DNA of 22,817 bases from a virus. The stretch lies in IMG/VR virus record IMGVR_UViG_3300043313_000428, positions 1 through 22,817 of that record. One strand, given 5' to 3'. Position 1 is the stretch's first letter, and every line of letters begins with the position of its first letter. Both the position numbers and the translations under genes were made by a program. Positions 14,162 to 21,216 of this stretch are shown piece after piece. The notes under the pieces are model-generated. The model saw only the letters and a program-made list of their open reading frames with translations. It made no database searches and was not told the DNA's origin.

Positions 14162-14806
14162 ATGGAATTCGAAACCTTCGTTGGTGGTGGCGCAGGACTG
14201 AACCCGGACAAGCTGATTGGTCACCTCCTCCTGGTGTGGGCGATCAGCTACATTCCGAACAGCCCGACTCAGTACAGTCGCCCGGATCGTCCCTCCGATG
14301 TGATCATCGTGGACGTGGTGGACCTCGACACTGGTGCGATCGGACGCGAGTCGTGGTGGCGCCAGGCTCGGCTCATCCGGGACTTGAAGCCCAAGATCGG
14401 TAAGAAGCTCCCCATCCTGGTGGCCATGACCACGGACGTGGCCACCCAGGGGGGCAAGCCTCCGTATCAGTTGATCGACATGATGAGTAACCCGCAAGCT
14501 GTTGCGAAAGCAAATGGTTGGTTCATGGCGAACCCAGACTTCGTCGTGTCGGAACCGTCACCGGTAGTAGTACCGGTGACGGTGTCGACCCCCCAGCCTC
14601 AGCAACAGGTTTCCCAAGGGCCACCACCGGCCTGGGCAACACCTCTGCCGTCACAGCCACAGCAACCTGCCTGGATGCCGGCGGAAGAGTACTGGCCAGC
14701 CCAGGAGCCCCGGAGCGCCCCGCCGGTGCAGTACCCGCCAGCGCCACCCCGGCCGATGACCCAGGCCGAACAGATGGCTCAGGAGAAGGAGACGTACGGG
14801 TACTGA
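14162..14806 (+). CDS. Replication-cluster protein with Pro-rich tail, SSB candidate
   Basis: 214 residues from ATG 14162 after CAGGAGCAGAG; an in-frame upstream start at 14039 would overlap the acidic gene and cross the hairpin. The first 120 residues look like a compact beta-rich fold (LIGHLLLVWAISYIP, DVIIVDVVDLDTGAIG, WWRQARLIRDLKP, LPILVAMTTDVATQGG) of a kind placed near primases in actinophages. The last 80 residues are disordered and rich in Pro and Gln. The layout, a small beta-rich domain plus a long flexible tail, sits where phages often encode their single-stranded DNA-binding protein. The tail does not end in the acidic DDIPF-type tip of bacterial SSB (it ends KETYGY). SSB function is inference only. 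Confidence 0.75.
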   Translation: MEFETFVGGGAGLNPDKLIGHLLLVWAISYIPNSPTQYSRPDRPSDVIIVDVVDLDTGAIGRESWWRQARLIRDLKPKIGKKLPILVAMTTDVATQGGKPPYQLIDMMSNPQAVAKANGWFMANPDFVVSEPSPVVVPVTVSTPQPQQQVSQGPPPAWATPLPSQPQQPAWMPAEEYWPAQEPRSAPPVQYPPAPPRPMTQAEQMAQEKETYGY

Positions 14807-14823
14807 GTTGCGCGATACGCAAC
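14807..14823 (+). other. Inverted repeat directly after the SSB-candidate stop
   Basis: GTTGCG-CGATA-CGCAAC, 6-bp arms, starts at the base following the TGA and is followed by AACAAAATGG and a relatively AT-rich stretch to about 14872. It could be an operator, a weak terminator or part of an origin next to the primase; nothing decides between these. Confidence 0.35.
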
Positions 14824-14942
14824 AAAATGGCTTCACAGACACATCTAAATATGGGACTTAGTCAATGTCTTCGTGGGGTGTAGCGCCAGGAAGGTCTGAT
14901 GGAGGAGGATGACCTCCACCGGGGATCTTCGGGCATTGAAAA

Positions 14943-14977
14943 GGGGGCCTCGCGGGCCGAAAACTGCCGAGGCCCCC
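14943..14977 (+). promoter_or_regulatory. Leader hairpin upstream of primase-helicase gene
   Basis: GGGGGCCTCG (14943-14952) pairs with CGAGGCCCCC (14968-14977) around a 15-nt loop; no T-tract follows. The primase ribosome site GGAAAGG starts 4 nt after the stem, so the structure could influence ribosome access. Confidence 0.6.
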
Positions 14978-14994
14978 CTAGGAAAGGAACTGGC

Positions 14995-17442
14995 GTGAGC
15001 GTAGCCCAAGTGGCCCAAAGTTGGCAACAGGCTGGAGTCAGTGTCCTACCGATTCCCGCCAATCAATCCAAGCGTCCCGACCGTAGCTGGGCTCAGTACC
15101 AGGTCAAGGCCCCGACGCTGCGGGAGGTCAACGAATGGTGGGGCAACGGTCGCTCACAGTACGGAATCGCCCTGATCTGCGGGTCTGTGTCGGGCAATCT
15201 GGAGATGACCGAGCTGGAGGGCCGGGCCACCCACGGCGCCACCCTGACGGAGATCCTGAACCACTGTGATCGTCTTGGCATCCGACATGTGTGGGAATTC
15301 CTGACAAGTCACAACGGATTCACCGAGATGTCACCTACCGGTGGTATTCACCTCCTCTACCGCATCTCCGACCACCCAGTCCCTGGCAACACCAAGATTG
15401 CCCGCCGGCCGGCCACCGCTGAGGAACTGATCGAACGCCCTGGTGACACTGTCAAGGTCTTGGCCGAGACACGGGGTGAGGGTGGCTACGTCATCACAGC
15501 ACCGAGCCCTGGAGGCTGTCACCCTTCGGGTGAGCCCTGGGTAAGGATCGCAGGAGAGTATGGTGTTCTCCCGTTTATCACCTGGGAGGAACGGTGCACA
15601 CTCCACCAGGCCCTATACGATGCCCTGGACGAGATGCCCTCAGTTCTGCCTCCCCAACAGCTACCAGCCGCGCTCCCCTCCTCCCCCGTTGGGTCGAGCG
15701 CGGCTGGTGCTCTTGACCTGAGACCTGGTGACCGCTGGGCGGACACGATCACGTTCGGCGAGCTGCTCTCCGCCAAGGGCTGGGTCATGTCCCACCGGAT
15801 GGGTGAGGAGGAGTATTGGGTTCGTCCCGGCAAGCACCCTCGGGATGGCCACTCCGCCACGGTGAACTACAAAGGCTCTGGGCTCCTGTACGTGTTCTCC
15901 ACAGCGGTGGAGGGTTTGGAGGCCGAGACCTCGTACACCAAGTTCGGGGCCTACGCCTACCTGTTCCACAACGGGGACATGAAGGCCGCCGCGTCGGAAC
16001 TGGCCGGGCGCTGGGGGACGCCACGGGTAGAGATCGCTGACTTCGAACCAGAACCGATCCCGAGTAACGTATCTGAACCGCTAGATGTGACGTTCACGTG
16101 CGACGACGTTGGGAATGCGATGCGCCTGGCTTACAACATTGAAGGAAGATTTAGATATCTTTATGAAGAGAAGAAATGGTATGTCTGGAAAGATACGTGT
16201 TGGAAACTAGATCGGTCCGATGAACTGGCTCAAGCCTGGATAGCGTGCACCGACGAGATGCGGAAATCTCAGGACGAAACGGTACGTAAATGGGCAGCCA
16301 AGAGTCGTAGCGCTCCACGCCTGAGAGCAGCAATCGATCTACTACGCTCCCTGCCAGGCATCACTGTGTTCGCTGAAGACTTCGACTCGCACCGTCATCT
16401 AGTCAACCTTGGCAACGGTGTCCTAGATCTCCAGGACGGAACGCTCCTACCGCACGACAAGTCTCTGATGATGACCAAACTCTTCAATGCTCGCTACGAT
16501 CCGCAGGCCCAGTGCCCTGAGTTCGAGGCGTTCATGGCTTCCGCTCTGCCAGACCCCAGCATCAGGTCCTATGTGCAGCGAGCGCTGGGTTACACGCTGT
16601 TGGGTGACGCTGACCAGCGGTGCGTCTTCCTTATCCACGGACCGTCCGGTACCGGCAAGTCGACACTGACCGAGACGATGCGCGAGCTATTCGGGGGTTA
16701 CGGGACCACGGCGGCGGCCTCGACGTTCAAGACCTCTGATCGTGGCGCCGGAGCCAGCCCTGACCTTCACGGCCTGCGAGGGAAGCGGTTCGTGAGCACC
16801 TCGGAGACCTCGGTGGGCACCCTGTTCGACGAGGACCTGATCAAAAGGATCTCTGGTCGTGATCAGATCCGGTCACGCAGCCTGTACGAGGACTTCACTG
16901 AGTGGACCCCTCAGTGCACGCTGTGGGTAGCCACCAACAACCCACCGAAGTTCTCCTCCGATGACGACGCGATCTGGCGTCGGGTGAAGCTCATCCCGTT
17001 CCTTACCGTGTTCATCGGCGACGGGGAACGCTCCGACATGGCCCGCCGGACTCTGGCCCCGGAGCGGGATGGGATCTTGAACTGGCTCCTGGCCGGTCTG
17101 CGCGACTACCAGGCCAATGGTCTGGGCGAGCCGGAACCGGTGCGGGCGATGGTGGCCGACCAACGGGCCCAGTCGGACTCGGTGGCCCAGTTCGTCGACG
17201 AGAAGATCACTGACGGAATCCTGACCATGGATCCGAGCAAGTCGATCCGGACGTCGGAGATCTTCGCCATGTACCTGGCCTGGTCGCGGGAGGTGGGCGA
17301 GCGAGGAGTGGGTAGGCGCCGCTTCTTCAACCGCTTGCAGTCCAACTTCCCGCACCTCACGCACGAGAAGGTGGGCCACACTTTCTGGGTCGGTATCGGC
17401 CGTACGGACGGGGCCGGGATTCTGGGGACTATCAGCCCTTGA
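14995..17442 (+). CDS. Bifunctional primase-polymerase / SF3 (D5-like) helicase
   Basis: An 815-residue replication protein. GTG 14995 follows GGAAAGGAACTGGC and gives the usual prim-pol opening, AGVSVLPIPANQSKRP. The N-terminal archaeo-eukaryotic primase domain (about 1-210) shows NLEMTELEG with E73/E75 as metal ligands and GGIHLLYR with H119. A spacer and second alpha-beta part extends to about 350. The D5_N-like domain covers roughly 370-530 (NLGNGVLDLQDG). The superfamily 3 helicase has Walker A GPSGTGKST (549-557), Walker B region KRFVSTSET and sensor LWVATNNPPKF, then the arginine-finger region IWRRVKLIPF. It should prime and unwind DNA at the phage origin. An alternative ATG at 14899 with its own AGGAAGG would add 32 residues. 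Confidence 0.93.
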   Translation: MSVAQVAQSWQQAGVSVLPIPANQSKRPDRSWAQYQVKAPTLREVNEWWGNGRSQYGIALICGSVSGNLEMTELEGRATHGATLTEILNHCDRLGIRHVWEFLTSHNGFTEMSPTGGIHLLYRISDHPVPGNTKIARRPATAEELIERPGDTVKVLAETRGEGGYVITAPSPGGCHPSGEPWVRIAGEYGVLPFITWEERCTLHQALYDALDEMPSVLPPQQLPAALPSSPVGSSAAGALDLRPGDRWADTITFGELLSAKGWVMSHRMGEEEYWVRPGKHPRDGHSATVNYKGSGLLYVFSTAVEGLEAETSYTKFGAYAYLFHNGDMKAAASELAGRWGTPRVEIADFEPEPIPSNVSEPLDVTFTCDDVGNAMRLAYNIEGRFRYLYEEKKWYVWKDTCWKLDRSDELAQAWIACTDEMRKSQDETVRKWAAKSRSAPRLRAAIDLLRSLPGITVFAEDFDSHRHLVNLGNGVLDLQDGTLLPHDKSLMMTKLFNARYDPQAQCPEFEAFMASALPDPSIRSYVQRALGYTLLGDADQRCVFLIHGPSGTGKSTLTETMRELFGGYGTTAAASTFKTSDRGAGASPDLHGLRGKRFVSTSETSVGTLFDEDLIKRISGRDQIRSRSLYEDFTEWTPQCTLWVATNNPPKFSSDDDAIWRRVKLIPFLTVFIGDGERSDMARRTLAPERDGILNWLLAGLRDYQANGLGEPEPVRAMVADQRAQSDSVAQFVDEKITDGILTMDPSKSIRTSEIFAMYLAWSREVGERGVGRRRFFNRLQSNFPHLTHEKVGHTFWVGIGRTDGAGILGTISP

Positions 17443-17467
17443 CGTTGCCCCGTATCGGATATAGGCT
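17439..17467 (+). promoter_or_regulatory. Promoter for the ParB-like gene pair
   Basis: TTGACG (17439-17444), 17-bp spacer, TAGGCT (17462-17467): a close match to actinobacterial house-keeping promoters. The -35 box overlaps the stop codon of the primase gene. Transcription would start near 17474, upstream of the repeated motif at 17485. Confidence 0.6.
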
Positions 17468-17484
17468 TCAGCCATTACAACCGA

Positions 17485-17498
17485 CCCACCCCTGGGTG
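17485..17498 (+). promoter_or_regulatory. Copy 2 of the CCCACCCCTGGG motif (candidate operator)
   Basis: CCCACCCCTGGGTG, identical over 14 bp to the copy at 19170. Here it lies downstream of the expected transcription start and 20 nt before the GTG of the ParB-like gene, so it would be in the leader. The inner CACCC-CT-GGGTG is an inverted repeat. Confidence 0.5.
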
Positions 17499-17518
17499 AG
17501 GTCAGTAAGGGAGGTGTA

Positions 17519-18364
17519 GTGAATACACGAATCATGACTCGGCAGTGTGTGGTCGGCAACGAGCGTGAGCCCCGTCTGTCTAAGGCCGGGATCGAGGAAC
17601 TCGCCGTGGACATCCGGGATCATGGGATGAAGCATCCCATTCTGGTCTACGACCAGTACTCGGAGCTGCTCAGCGGCAAGGTGGACATCAACACGATCGA
17701 CCAGAGTAGATACATGGTCATCGATGGATTGGCGCGGCTTCAAGCGTCAGAGTTGCTCGGCTACGTAACGATCGAAGCGATGATCACTGATGACCTGGCT
17801 GAGGCTTGTCACCTTCTGACGAAGTCGATGCCCGCACTGCTGGATCCAGTTCGACTGGGAGAAATCCTCGATGACCTTCAACCTCTTGTTGAACGACGCA
17901 GGGGTATCGCATTCCTGGCTCGTCGAGGAAAAGATGCCACCGAGCAAGATTTCTTGACCGCATCTGAATTGATCGGCAAGACATTCGGTCTCAGTGTCAA
18001 TGAGATCAAGAGGTTTAAACTCATCTATCGTACCCTCCGTCGCTCAGGCGAGGAAGGGGCCCAACTCCTCGATGCGGTACGTCGCAATGAACTGACGTAT
18101 CACATGGCTTATTCGAGGATCAAGCGAGTCGCCAAGCCAGTAACCCGAACGTCCAAGGAACAGATCGAAACGGTTCAGGTACTGGACAATCTCACCCGCT
18201 CACTGCTCAACATCATCAGAGCTGGCGAGCAAATGGCCAGTGGTCCGGTTGGTATTCCAGCAGAGGACCTAGAACGCTCCCTTGTGGAGCTACGCAAAGG
18301 CCGGAAACGGCTCTCCACAGTGATCCACACCCTAGAGAGGGAACTGAACAGTTATGACGGATGA
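17519..18364 (+). CDS. ParB-like (ParB/Srx fold) protein 1
   Basis: 281 residues. GTG 17519 follows GGGAGGT very closely (3 nt); ATG 17534 is an alternative with a longer spacing. Residues about 20-95 match the ParB N-terminal pattern: IEELAVDIRDHGMKHPILV, then YMVIDGLARLQASELLGY, with IDGLAR in place of the usual GERR/DGHR box. A helical region at about 140-205 (LIGKTFGLSVNEIKRFKLI) looks like the helix-turn-helix that follows in ParB proteins. The rest is coiled-coil-like. CTP binding, nuclease activity or partition function cannot be told from sequence alone. The gene overlaps ParB-like protein 2 by 11 bp. The middle part has lower GC than its neighbours. Confidence 0.8.
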   Translation: MNTRIMTRQCVVGNEREPRLSKAGIEELAVDIRDHGMKHPILVYDQYSELLSGKVDINTIDQSRYMVIDGLARLQASELLGYVTIEAMITDDLAEACHLLTKSMPALLDPVRLGEILDDLQPLVERRRGIAFLARRGKDATEQDFLTASELIGKTFGLSVNEIKRFKLIYRTLRRSGEEGAQLLDAVRRNELTYHMAYSRIKRVAKPVTRTSKEQIETVQVLDNLTRSLLNIIRAGEQMASGPVGIPAEDLERSLVELRKGRKRLSTVIHTLERELNSYDG

Positions 18365-19160
18365 AGCAAAGTTCACGGAAGAGTGGATCCTGGTCGGTGA
18401 CCTGGAGATCGACCGTGAGGTCCAGCGAAACAACATCGACCTCAAGAAGGTCGAGCGGATCAAGGCCAACTACAACCCTGGCGCGCTGGGCGTCATCACG
18501 TGCTCACGACGCAACAAGGTGACCACGGTGGTGCTGGACGGCCAGCACCGGGTCCAGGTGGTGAAGGAGCTGACCGACAACGAGGGTGAGGTCCTCTGTC
18601 ATGTGTTCTCGGGTCTCACGTTGGCCGAAGAGGCGCAGATGTTCCTGGATCTCAACGCTGGCAACCAACCTTCTCTTCTGGAGAAGTTCCGTGTGCGGGT
18701 GGTTGCGGGGGATGAGGGGGCCATCGACATCACCAACATGGTCAAGTCCTACGGCTGGACCATCGGCCCCTCCACCCAAAACGGCACCCTGCAGTGCGTG
18801 GGTGCGCTCGAAAGCATCTACCGGTTGTCCAAGAAGCTGGAGTTTGAGCCGGACCTGCTCCAAGCGGTGATCATGACGATCACCCGTGCGTGGGGCACTG
18901 ACCGGGACGGCGGCAACGCTGTACTGCTTCAGGGCCTGGCGTTCCTGATCAGCGAGCACGGCAGTCTGCTGGACCTGAAGCGTCTGGAGACCTGCCTGAA
19001 GTCCTATCAGGGCGGCCCGATGGGGCTACACACCGACGCCGTGCAGCTGGCGGCTCTCCGCAAGATGAGGGTGGCGATGGCCGTGGCCGAGCAGGTCACG
19101 GAGGCGTACAACAAGGGACGCAAGAACAAGCTCCTCCCGCCGTGGAGGCGACGGAAGTAG
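18354..19160 (+). CDS. ParB-like DGQHR protein 2 (DUF6551-like)
   Basis: 268 residues, starting within the end of the upstream gene. The N-terminal half follows the ParB-like pattern VGDLEIDREVQRNNIDLKKV, PGALGVITCSRRN, then VVLDGQHRVQVV with the D62-GQHR box, and AQMFLDLNAGNQPS, which fits the phage DUF6551/DGQHR class. The C-terminal half is helical with no recognised domain and ends in a basic tail (PPWRRRK). Two adjacent ParB-fold genes in one operon suggest a joint role in DNA binding, modification or partition; no ParA is present here. Confidence 0.8.
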   Translation: MTDEAKFTEEWILVGDLEIDREVQRNNIDLKKVERIKANYNPGALGVITCSRRNKVTTVVLDGQHRVQVVKELTDNEGEVLCHVFSGLTLAEEAQMFLDLNAGNQPSLLEKFRVRVVAGDEGAIDITNMVKSYGWTIGPSTQNGTLQCVGALESIYRLSKKLEFEPDLLQAVIMTITRAWGTDRDGGNAVLLQGLAFLISEHGSLLDLKRLETCLKSYQGGPMGLHTDAVQLAALRKMRVAMAVAEQVTEAYNKGRKNKLLPPWRRRK

Positions 19161-19163
19161 CAG

Positions 19164-19193
19164 TTGCACCCCACCCCTGGGTGTGTGTATGAT
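19164..19193 (+). promoter_or_regulatory. Promoter of the DUF2637-like gene with operator in the spacer
   Basis: TTGCAC (19164-19169), 18-bp spacer, TATGAT (19188-19193). The spacer is almost entirely the repeated motif CCCACCCCTGGGTG. A protein bound there would block RNA polymerase directly. Confidence 0.6.
19170..19183 (+). promoter_or_regulatory. Copy 3 of the CCCACCCCTGGG motif (candidate operator)
   Basis: CCCACCCCTGGGTG begins right after the -35 box; the 12-bp core ends 6 nt before the -10 box, the same spacing seen at 11235-11258. Confidence 0.55.
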
Positions 19194-19196
19194 TAC

Positions 19197-19245
19197 GGGA
19201 CCGGAGCAACGTGGTACACCGATACGGTGTCCTGGCTCCGGTCCC
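19197..19245 (+). promoter_or_regulatory. Nested leader hairpin upstream of DUF2637-like gene
   Basis: An outer perfect 11-bp stem (19197-19207 with 19235-19245) encloses an inner 6-bp stem (19216-19221 with 19225-19230). It starts about where transcription from the 19164 promoter should begin. A further short stem, CCCTT-TGA-AAGGG (19260-19272), covers part of the ribosome site, so translation control is plausible. Confidence 0.6.
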
Positions 19246-19279
19246 CACTCATTTCACATCCCTTTGAAAGGGGGACGCA

Positions 19280-19924
19280 ATGACGCTCGACAAGAAACTG
19301 AACGAACTCCGGTGGTTGAGTCACCTCAGCCGAGGAGTCATGATCGTGGGCTTCGTGGCCTCGGCCGGCGGTAACGTCCTCCACGCGAGGAAGACCGCAG
19401 TCGGGATTGCGATCGCCCTAGCTGCCCCGGTGATGCTGTTCCTGGCCTTCGAGCTAGTGAGCAGGATCCCACTCCGACCCGAAGCGAGCCGAGTGTTCAA
19501 GTTCGCTCGCGTAGCGGCCACGACGGCCATCGCGGTCATCATGGCCTTCATCTCCTACCGGGCCCAGCGGCAAGCCTTCTGGGACCAGACAGGAGACCAC
19601 TACACGGCGATGCTCCTCCCTGGAGCTATCGACGCCCTGATGGTGGTGGGCTCGATCTCGCTGATCGAGCTGGGCATCCAGATTCGCAACCTGGAGGCCT
19701 ACCAGGCCGGCGGGGCGCTGAAGATCTCCAAGCCCAAGGAGGAGGTCCCAGTCCCAAAGAAGGAGGAGCCCTCCAAGAAGGAGCGGATCGCGGCCATCCT
19801 GGCGCGGTCCCCGGACCTGGACGTGAAGGAAATCGCCACTTTGGCGGACTCCAGCTACAACTACGCGGCGGCGATCGTCGGCAAGCTCCGTGCTCCGACG
19901 ATTGAGGAGCCGGTGGCAGTGTGA
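19280..19924 (+). CDS. DUF2637-like membrane protein with C-terminal helix-turn-helix
   Basis: 214 residues from ATG 19280 after AAAGGGGGACGCA. Four membrane segments are visible near 18-35, 40-60, 76-94 and 110-135 (VGIAIALAAPVMLFLAFEL, AATTAIAVIMAFISYRAQR, GAIDALMVVGSISLIELG). The pattern, with PGAIDALMVVGS before the last helix, fits DUF2637, a family common on Streptomyces plasmids and integrative elements, where it is linked to spread between hyphal compartments. A Lys/Glu/Pro-rich linker (150-165) leads to a small cytoplasmic domain, KKERIAAILARSPDLDVKE and the following helix, that looks like a winged helix or HTH. It has its own promoter and long structured leader. Confidence 0.75.
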   Translation: MTLDKKLNELRWLSHLSRGVMIVGFVASAGGNVLHARKTAVGIAIALAAPVMLFLAFELVSRIPLRPEASRVFKFARVAATTAIAVIMAFISYRAQRQAFWDQTGDHYTAMLLPGAIDALMVVGSISLIELGIQIRNLEAYQAGGALKISKPKEEVPVPKKEEPSKKERIAAILARSPDLDVKEIATLADSSYNYAAAIVGKLRAPTIEEPVAV

Positions 19925-19929
19925 TCGAG

Positions 19930-19957
19930 GGCCCGTCCTCCTCAGGGGGGACGGGCC
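19930..19957 (+). promoter_or_regulatory. Intergenic hairpin before small gene at 19976
   Basis: GGCCCGTCC (19930-19938) pairs with GGACGGGCC (19949-19957) around a 10-nt loop, without a T-tract. It lies between the DUF2637-like stop and the AAGGAGGAAGAG ribosome site of the next gene; a weak terminator or leader element. Confidence 0.55.
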
Positions 19958-19975
19958 TCACCTAAGGAGGAAGAG

Positions 19976-20200
19976 ATGAGCGACCCAATTCGTATCCGTT
20001 GGACTCTGTCGATTGGTCTCGTGAACGCTCAGCGAAAAGGAGAGTTCGAGATAGACCGCGAGGAGTGGGATCCATTGACTCCTGACGAGCGCGAGAAGCT
20101 CGCCTATGACCTGTATCAGGAAGAGATAGTGAACTACCTGGATGGTGGTTGCGAGCCCGTGAACGCCAGCTACGACGATCCAGTGAAGGAACCAGAATGA
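19976..20200 (+). CDS. Small conserved-looking phage protein
   Basis: 74 residues from ATG 19976 after a strong AAGGAGG. IRIRWTLSIGLVNAQRKGEF reads as two beta-strands and is followed by EEWDPLTPDEREKLAYDL and YLDGG, an arrangement found in many short actinophage proteins of unknown function. No catalytic motif is visible. It overlaps the next gene by ATGA. Confidence 0.75.
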   Translation: MSDPIRIRWTLSIGLVNAQRKGEFEIDREEWDPLTPDEREKLAYDLYQEEIVNYLDGGCEPVNASYDDPVKEPE

Positions 20201-20391
20201 AGAAGAAGGAGTCCAAGGAACTCAGGATGGCTAAGCATCTGGCCTGGAATGTTGTCGGAACAGGCAAATTGCTTGATCTAAGCAGCGGTCCTGAGACGTT
20301 CTGGAGGAATATGGCACCAGAGATCAAGCGTTACTGGCGAACCATTGCCAGTGAATTCCTACAGGAGCTGGAGCGATATGAGGCTGAGTAG
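20197..20391 (+). CDS. Small basic/helical protein of unknown function
   Basis: 64 residues beginning in the stop of the previous gene (ATGA). A lysine-rich start (MKKKESKELRMAKHL) is followed by helices with IKRYWRTIASEFLQELERY. Not recognised. It overlaps the next gene by 14 bp, so four small genes here appear translationally linked. Confidence 0.65.
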   Translation: MKKKESKELRMAKHLAWNVVGTGKLLDLSSGPETFWRNMAPEIKRYWRTIASEFLQELERYEAE

Positions 20392-20620
20392 ACCCTGCTA
20401 CGACAAGTACCACAACTGTCCTGGCTGGACTGGCGGAGGTATGTACCACGCCAAACGGCACCGTTGTGACAACGGGAAGATCCACACGACGCGCAAGAAA
20501 CTCTGGCGCTGGCGGTTCCACAGCTGCGATACCTGCAACGTGGTGGTCCTGCCGTACGTGACTCGGTGGCTCGATCCATCATGGTTCATGTGGAGGATCC
20601 GCCGGAAGTTCGAACGCTGA
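20378..20620 (+). CDS. Small Cys/His-rich protein
   Basis: 80 residues from ATG 20378, preceded by GGAGCTGGAGCGAT inside the upstream gene. Cysteines and histidines at CYDKYHNC, HRCDNG and HSCDTC could bind one zinc ion; the rest is very basic and rich in Trp/Arg (KKLWRWRF, MWRIRRKFER). No family recognised. A nucleic-acid-binding role is possible. Confidence 0.65.
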   Translation: MRLSRPCYDKYHNCPGWTGGGMYHAKRHRCDNGKIHTTRKKLWRWRFHSCDTCNVVVLPYVTRWLDPSWFMWRIRRKFER

Positions 20621-20631
20621 CAGGAGACGCA

Positions 20632-20802
20632 ATGAGGGAAGAACACAAGATCTACCTGTATACCGAACTTGGTCGGGATTGGTGGGAGTGCTCGTGTGGC
20701 ATCTCTGGTTCCGCTCCTGAAGGCAATGGTGATCTAGCAGCAGACAAACACATCGGGCCTGATGATCTCCGTATCGACACGAACAGGCCGCTGTATCCGT
20801 AA
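20632..20802 (+). CDS. Small Cys-containing phage protein
   Basis: 56 residues from ATG 20632 after CAGGAGACGCA. The motif DWWECSCGISGSAP followed by an Asp/His-containing stretch (AADKHIG) resembles short actinophage proteins with a CxC turn. The function is unknown. It is the last plus-strand gene before the convergent terminator. Confidence 0.65.
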   Translation: MREEHKIYLYTELGRDWWECSCGISGSAPEGNGDLAADKHIGPDDLRIDTNRPLYP

Positions 20803-20805
20803 ATC

Positions 20806-20842
20806 GAGGAACCCCCCGGATCACTCGTCTGGGGGGTTCCTC
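20806..20842. terminator. Bidirectional terminator between convergent operons
   Basis: A perfect 12-bp stem (20806-20817 with 20831-20842) around a 13-nt loop separates the plus-strand arm from the minus-strand cluster. The stop codon of the minus-strand gene lies inside the loop. T-tracts are short (GATTT on the minus strand, none on plus), so efficiency is uncertain. Confidence 0.65.
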
Positions 20843-21012
20843 CGTGTCGGGGGCATGGGGAACATGATGTTCCAGGCCACCGTCCACAGGAAGATCACAA
20901 CGCCCAGATAGACCCATGCCTCTAAGTTCCACATTGGGGTGTCTCCGGCCTGCCAGATGATGACTCCGGCGAGGGCCTGGAGGAGGAGAACGACCAGGAA
21001 CCGACGCACCAT
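20821..21012 (-). CDS. Small two-helix membrane protein
   Basis: 63 residues from ATG 21012, overlapping the upstream stop as TGATG. Two membrane segments are clear (FLVVLLLQALAGVIIW and WVYLGVVIFLWTVAWNIMF) with a basic start MVRR and a Pro/Arg-rich C-terminus. No family recognised; small proteins of this sort occur near lysis or superinfection-exclusion functions, but nothing here proves that. Confidence 0.7.
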   Translation of the reverse strand: MVRRFLVVLLLQALAGVIIWQAGDTPMWNLEAWVYLGVVIFLWTVAWNIMFPMPPTRRNPPDE

Positions 21013-21212
21013 CACGGCGTCTCCTTCATATCGATACTTGTACCTAAAGCGATCTTGCACCACTTGCAGTCGTTGAGTTCGTGGCGATAGAGGGTGACGA
21101 GCCGGTAGCAGTCGGGGCGACCAGGTTCTTTGGGGTGACAGACCGAGACATCGTTGACTGTGCTCAGACAGTCGTCGCATGGCCGGCCACAGTGCCCACA
21201 GATGATCTCCAT
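21012..21212 (-). CDS. Small zinc-ribbon-like protein
   Basis: 66 residues from ATG 21212. It has four cysteine clusters: CGHCGRPCDDC at the start, a pair around VCHPKEPGRPDC, and CKWC near the end, enough for two zinc sites. There is no Shine-Dalgarno, but a TACGGT box lies 7 nt before the ATG, which suggests a leaderless mRNA. A longer frame upstream exists but has no protein-like character. Confidence 0.65.
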   Translation of the reverse strand: MEIICGHCGRPCDDCLSTVNDVSVCHPKEPGRPDCYRLVTLYRHELNDCKWCKIALGTSIDMKETP

Positions 21213-21216
21213 GTAG

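Noticed and set aside
14873-14898. TTAGTC (14858) and TAGCGC (14881) as a primase promoter
   Set aside because: The spacing is 17 bp but both boxes match poorly, so I do not list it as a feature.
14899-14994. ATG 14899 as the main start of the primase gene
   Set aside because: Prim-pol proteins usually begin just before the AGVSVLP motif, which fits GTG 14995; the extension crosses a strong hairpin. Kept as an alternative in the findings.
16873-17613. Minus-strand 246-codon frame over the end of the primase gene
   Set aside because: It shadows the SF3 helicase region, whose motifs are clear on the plus strand.
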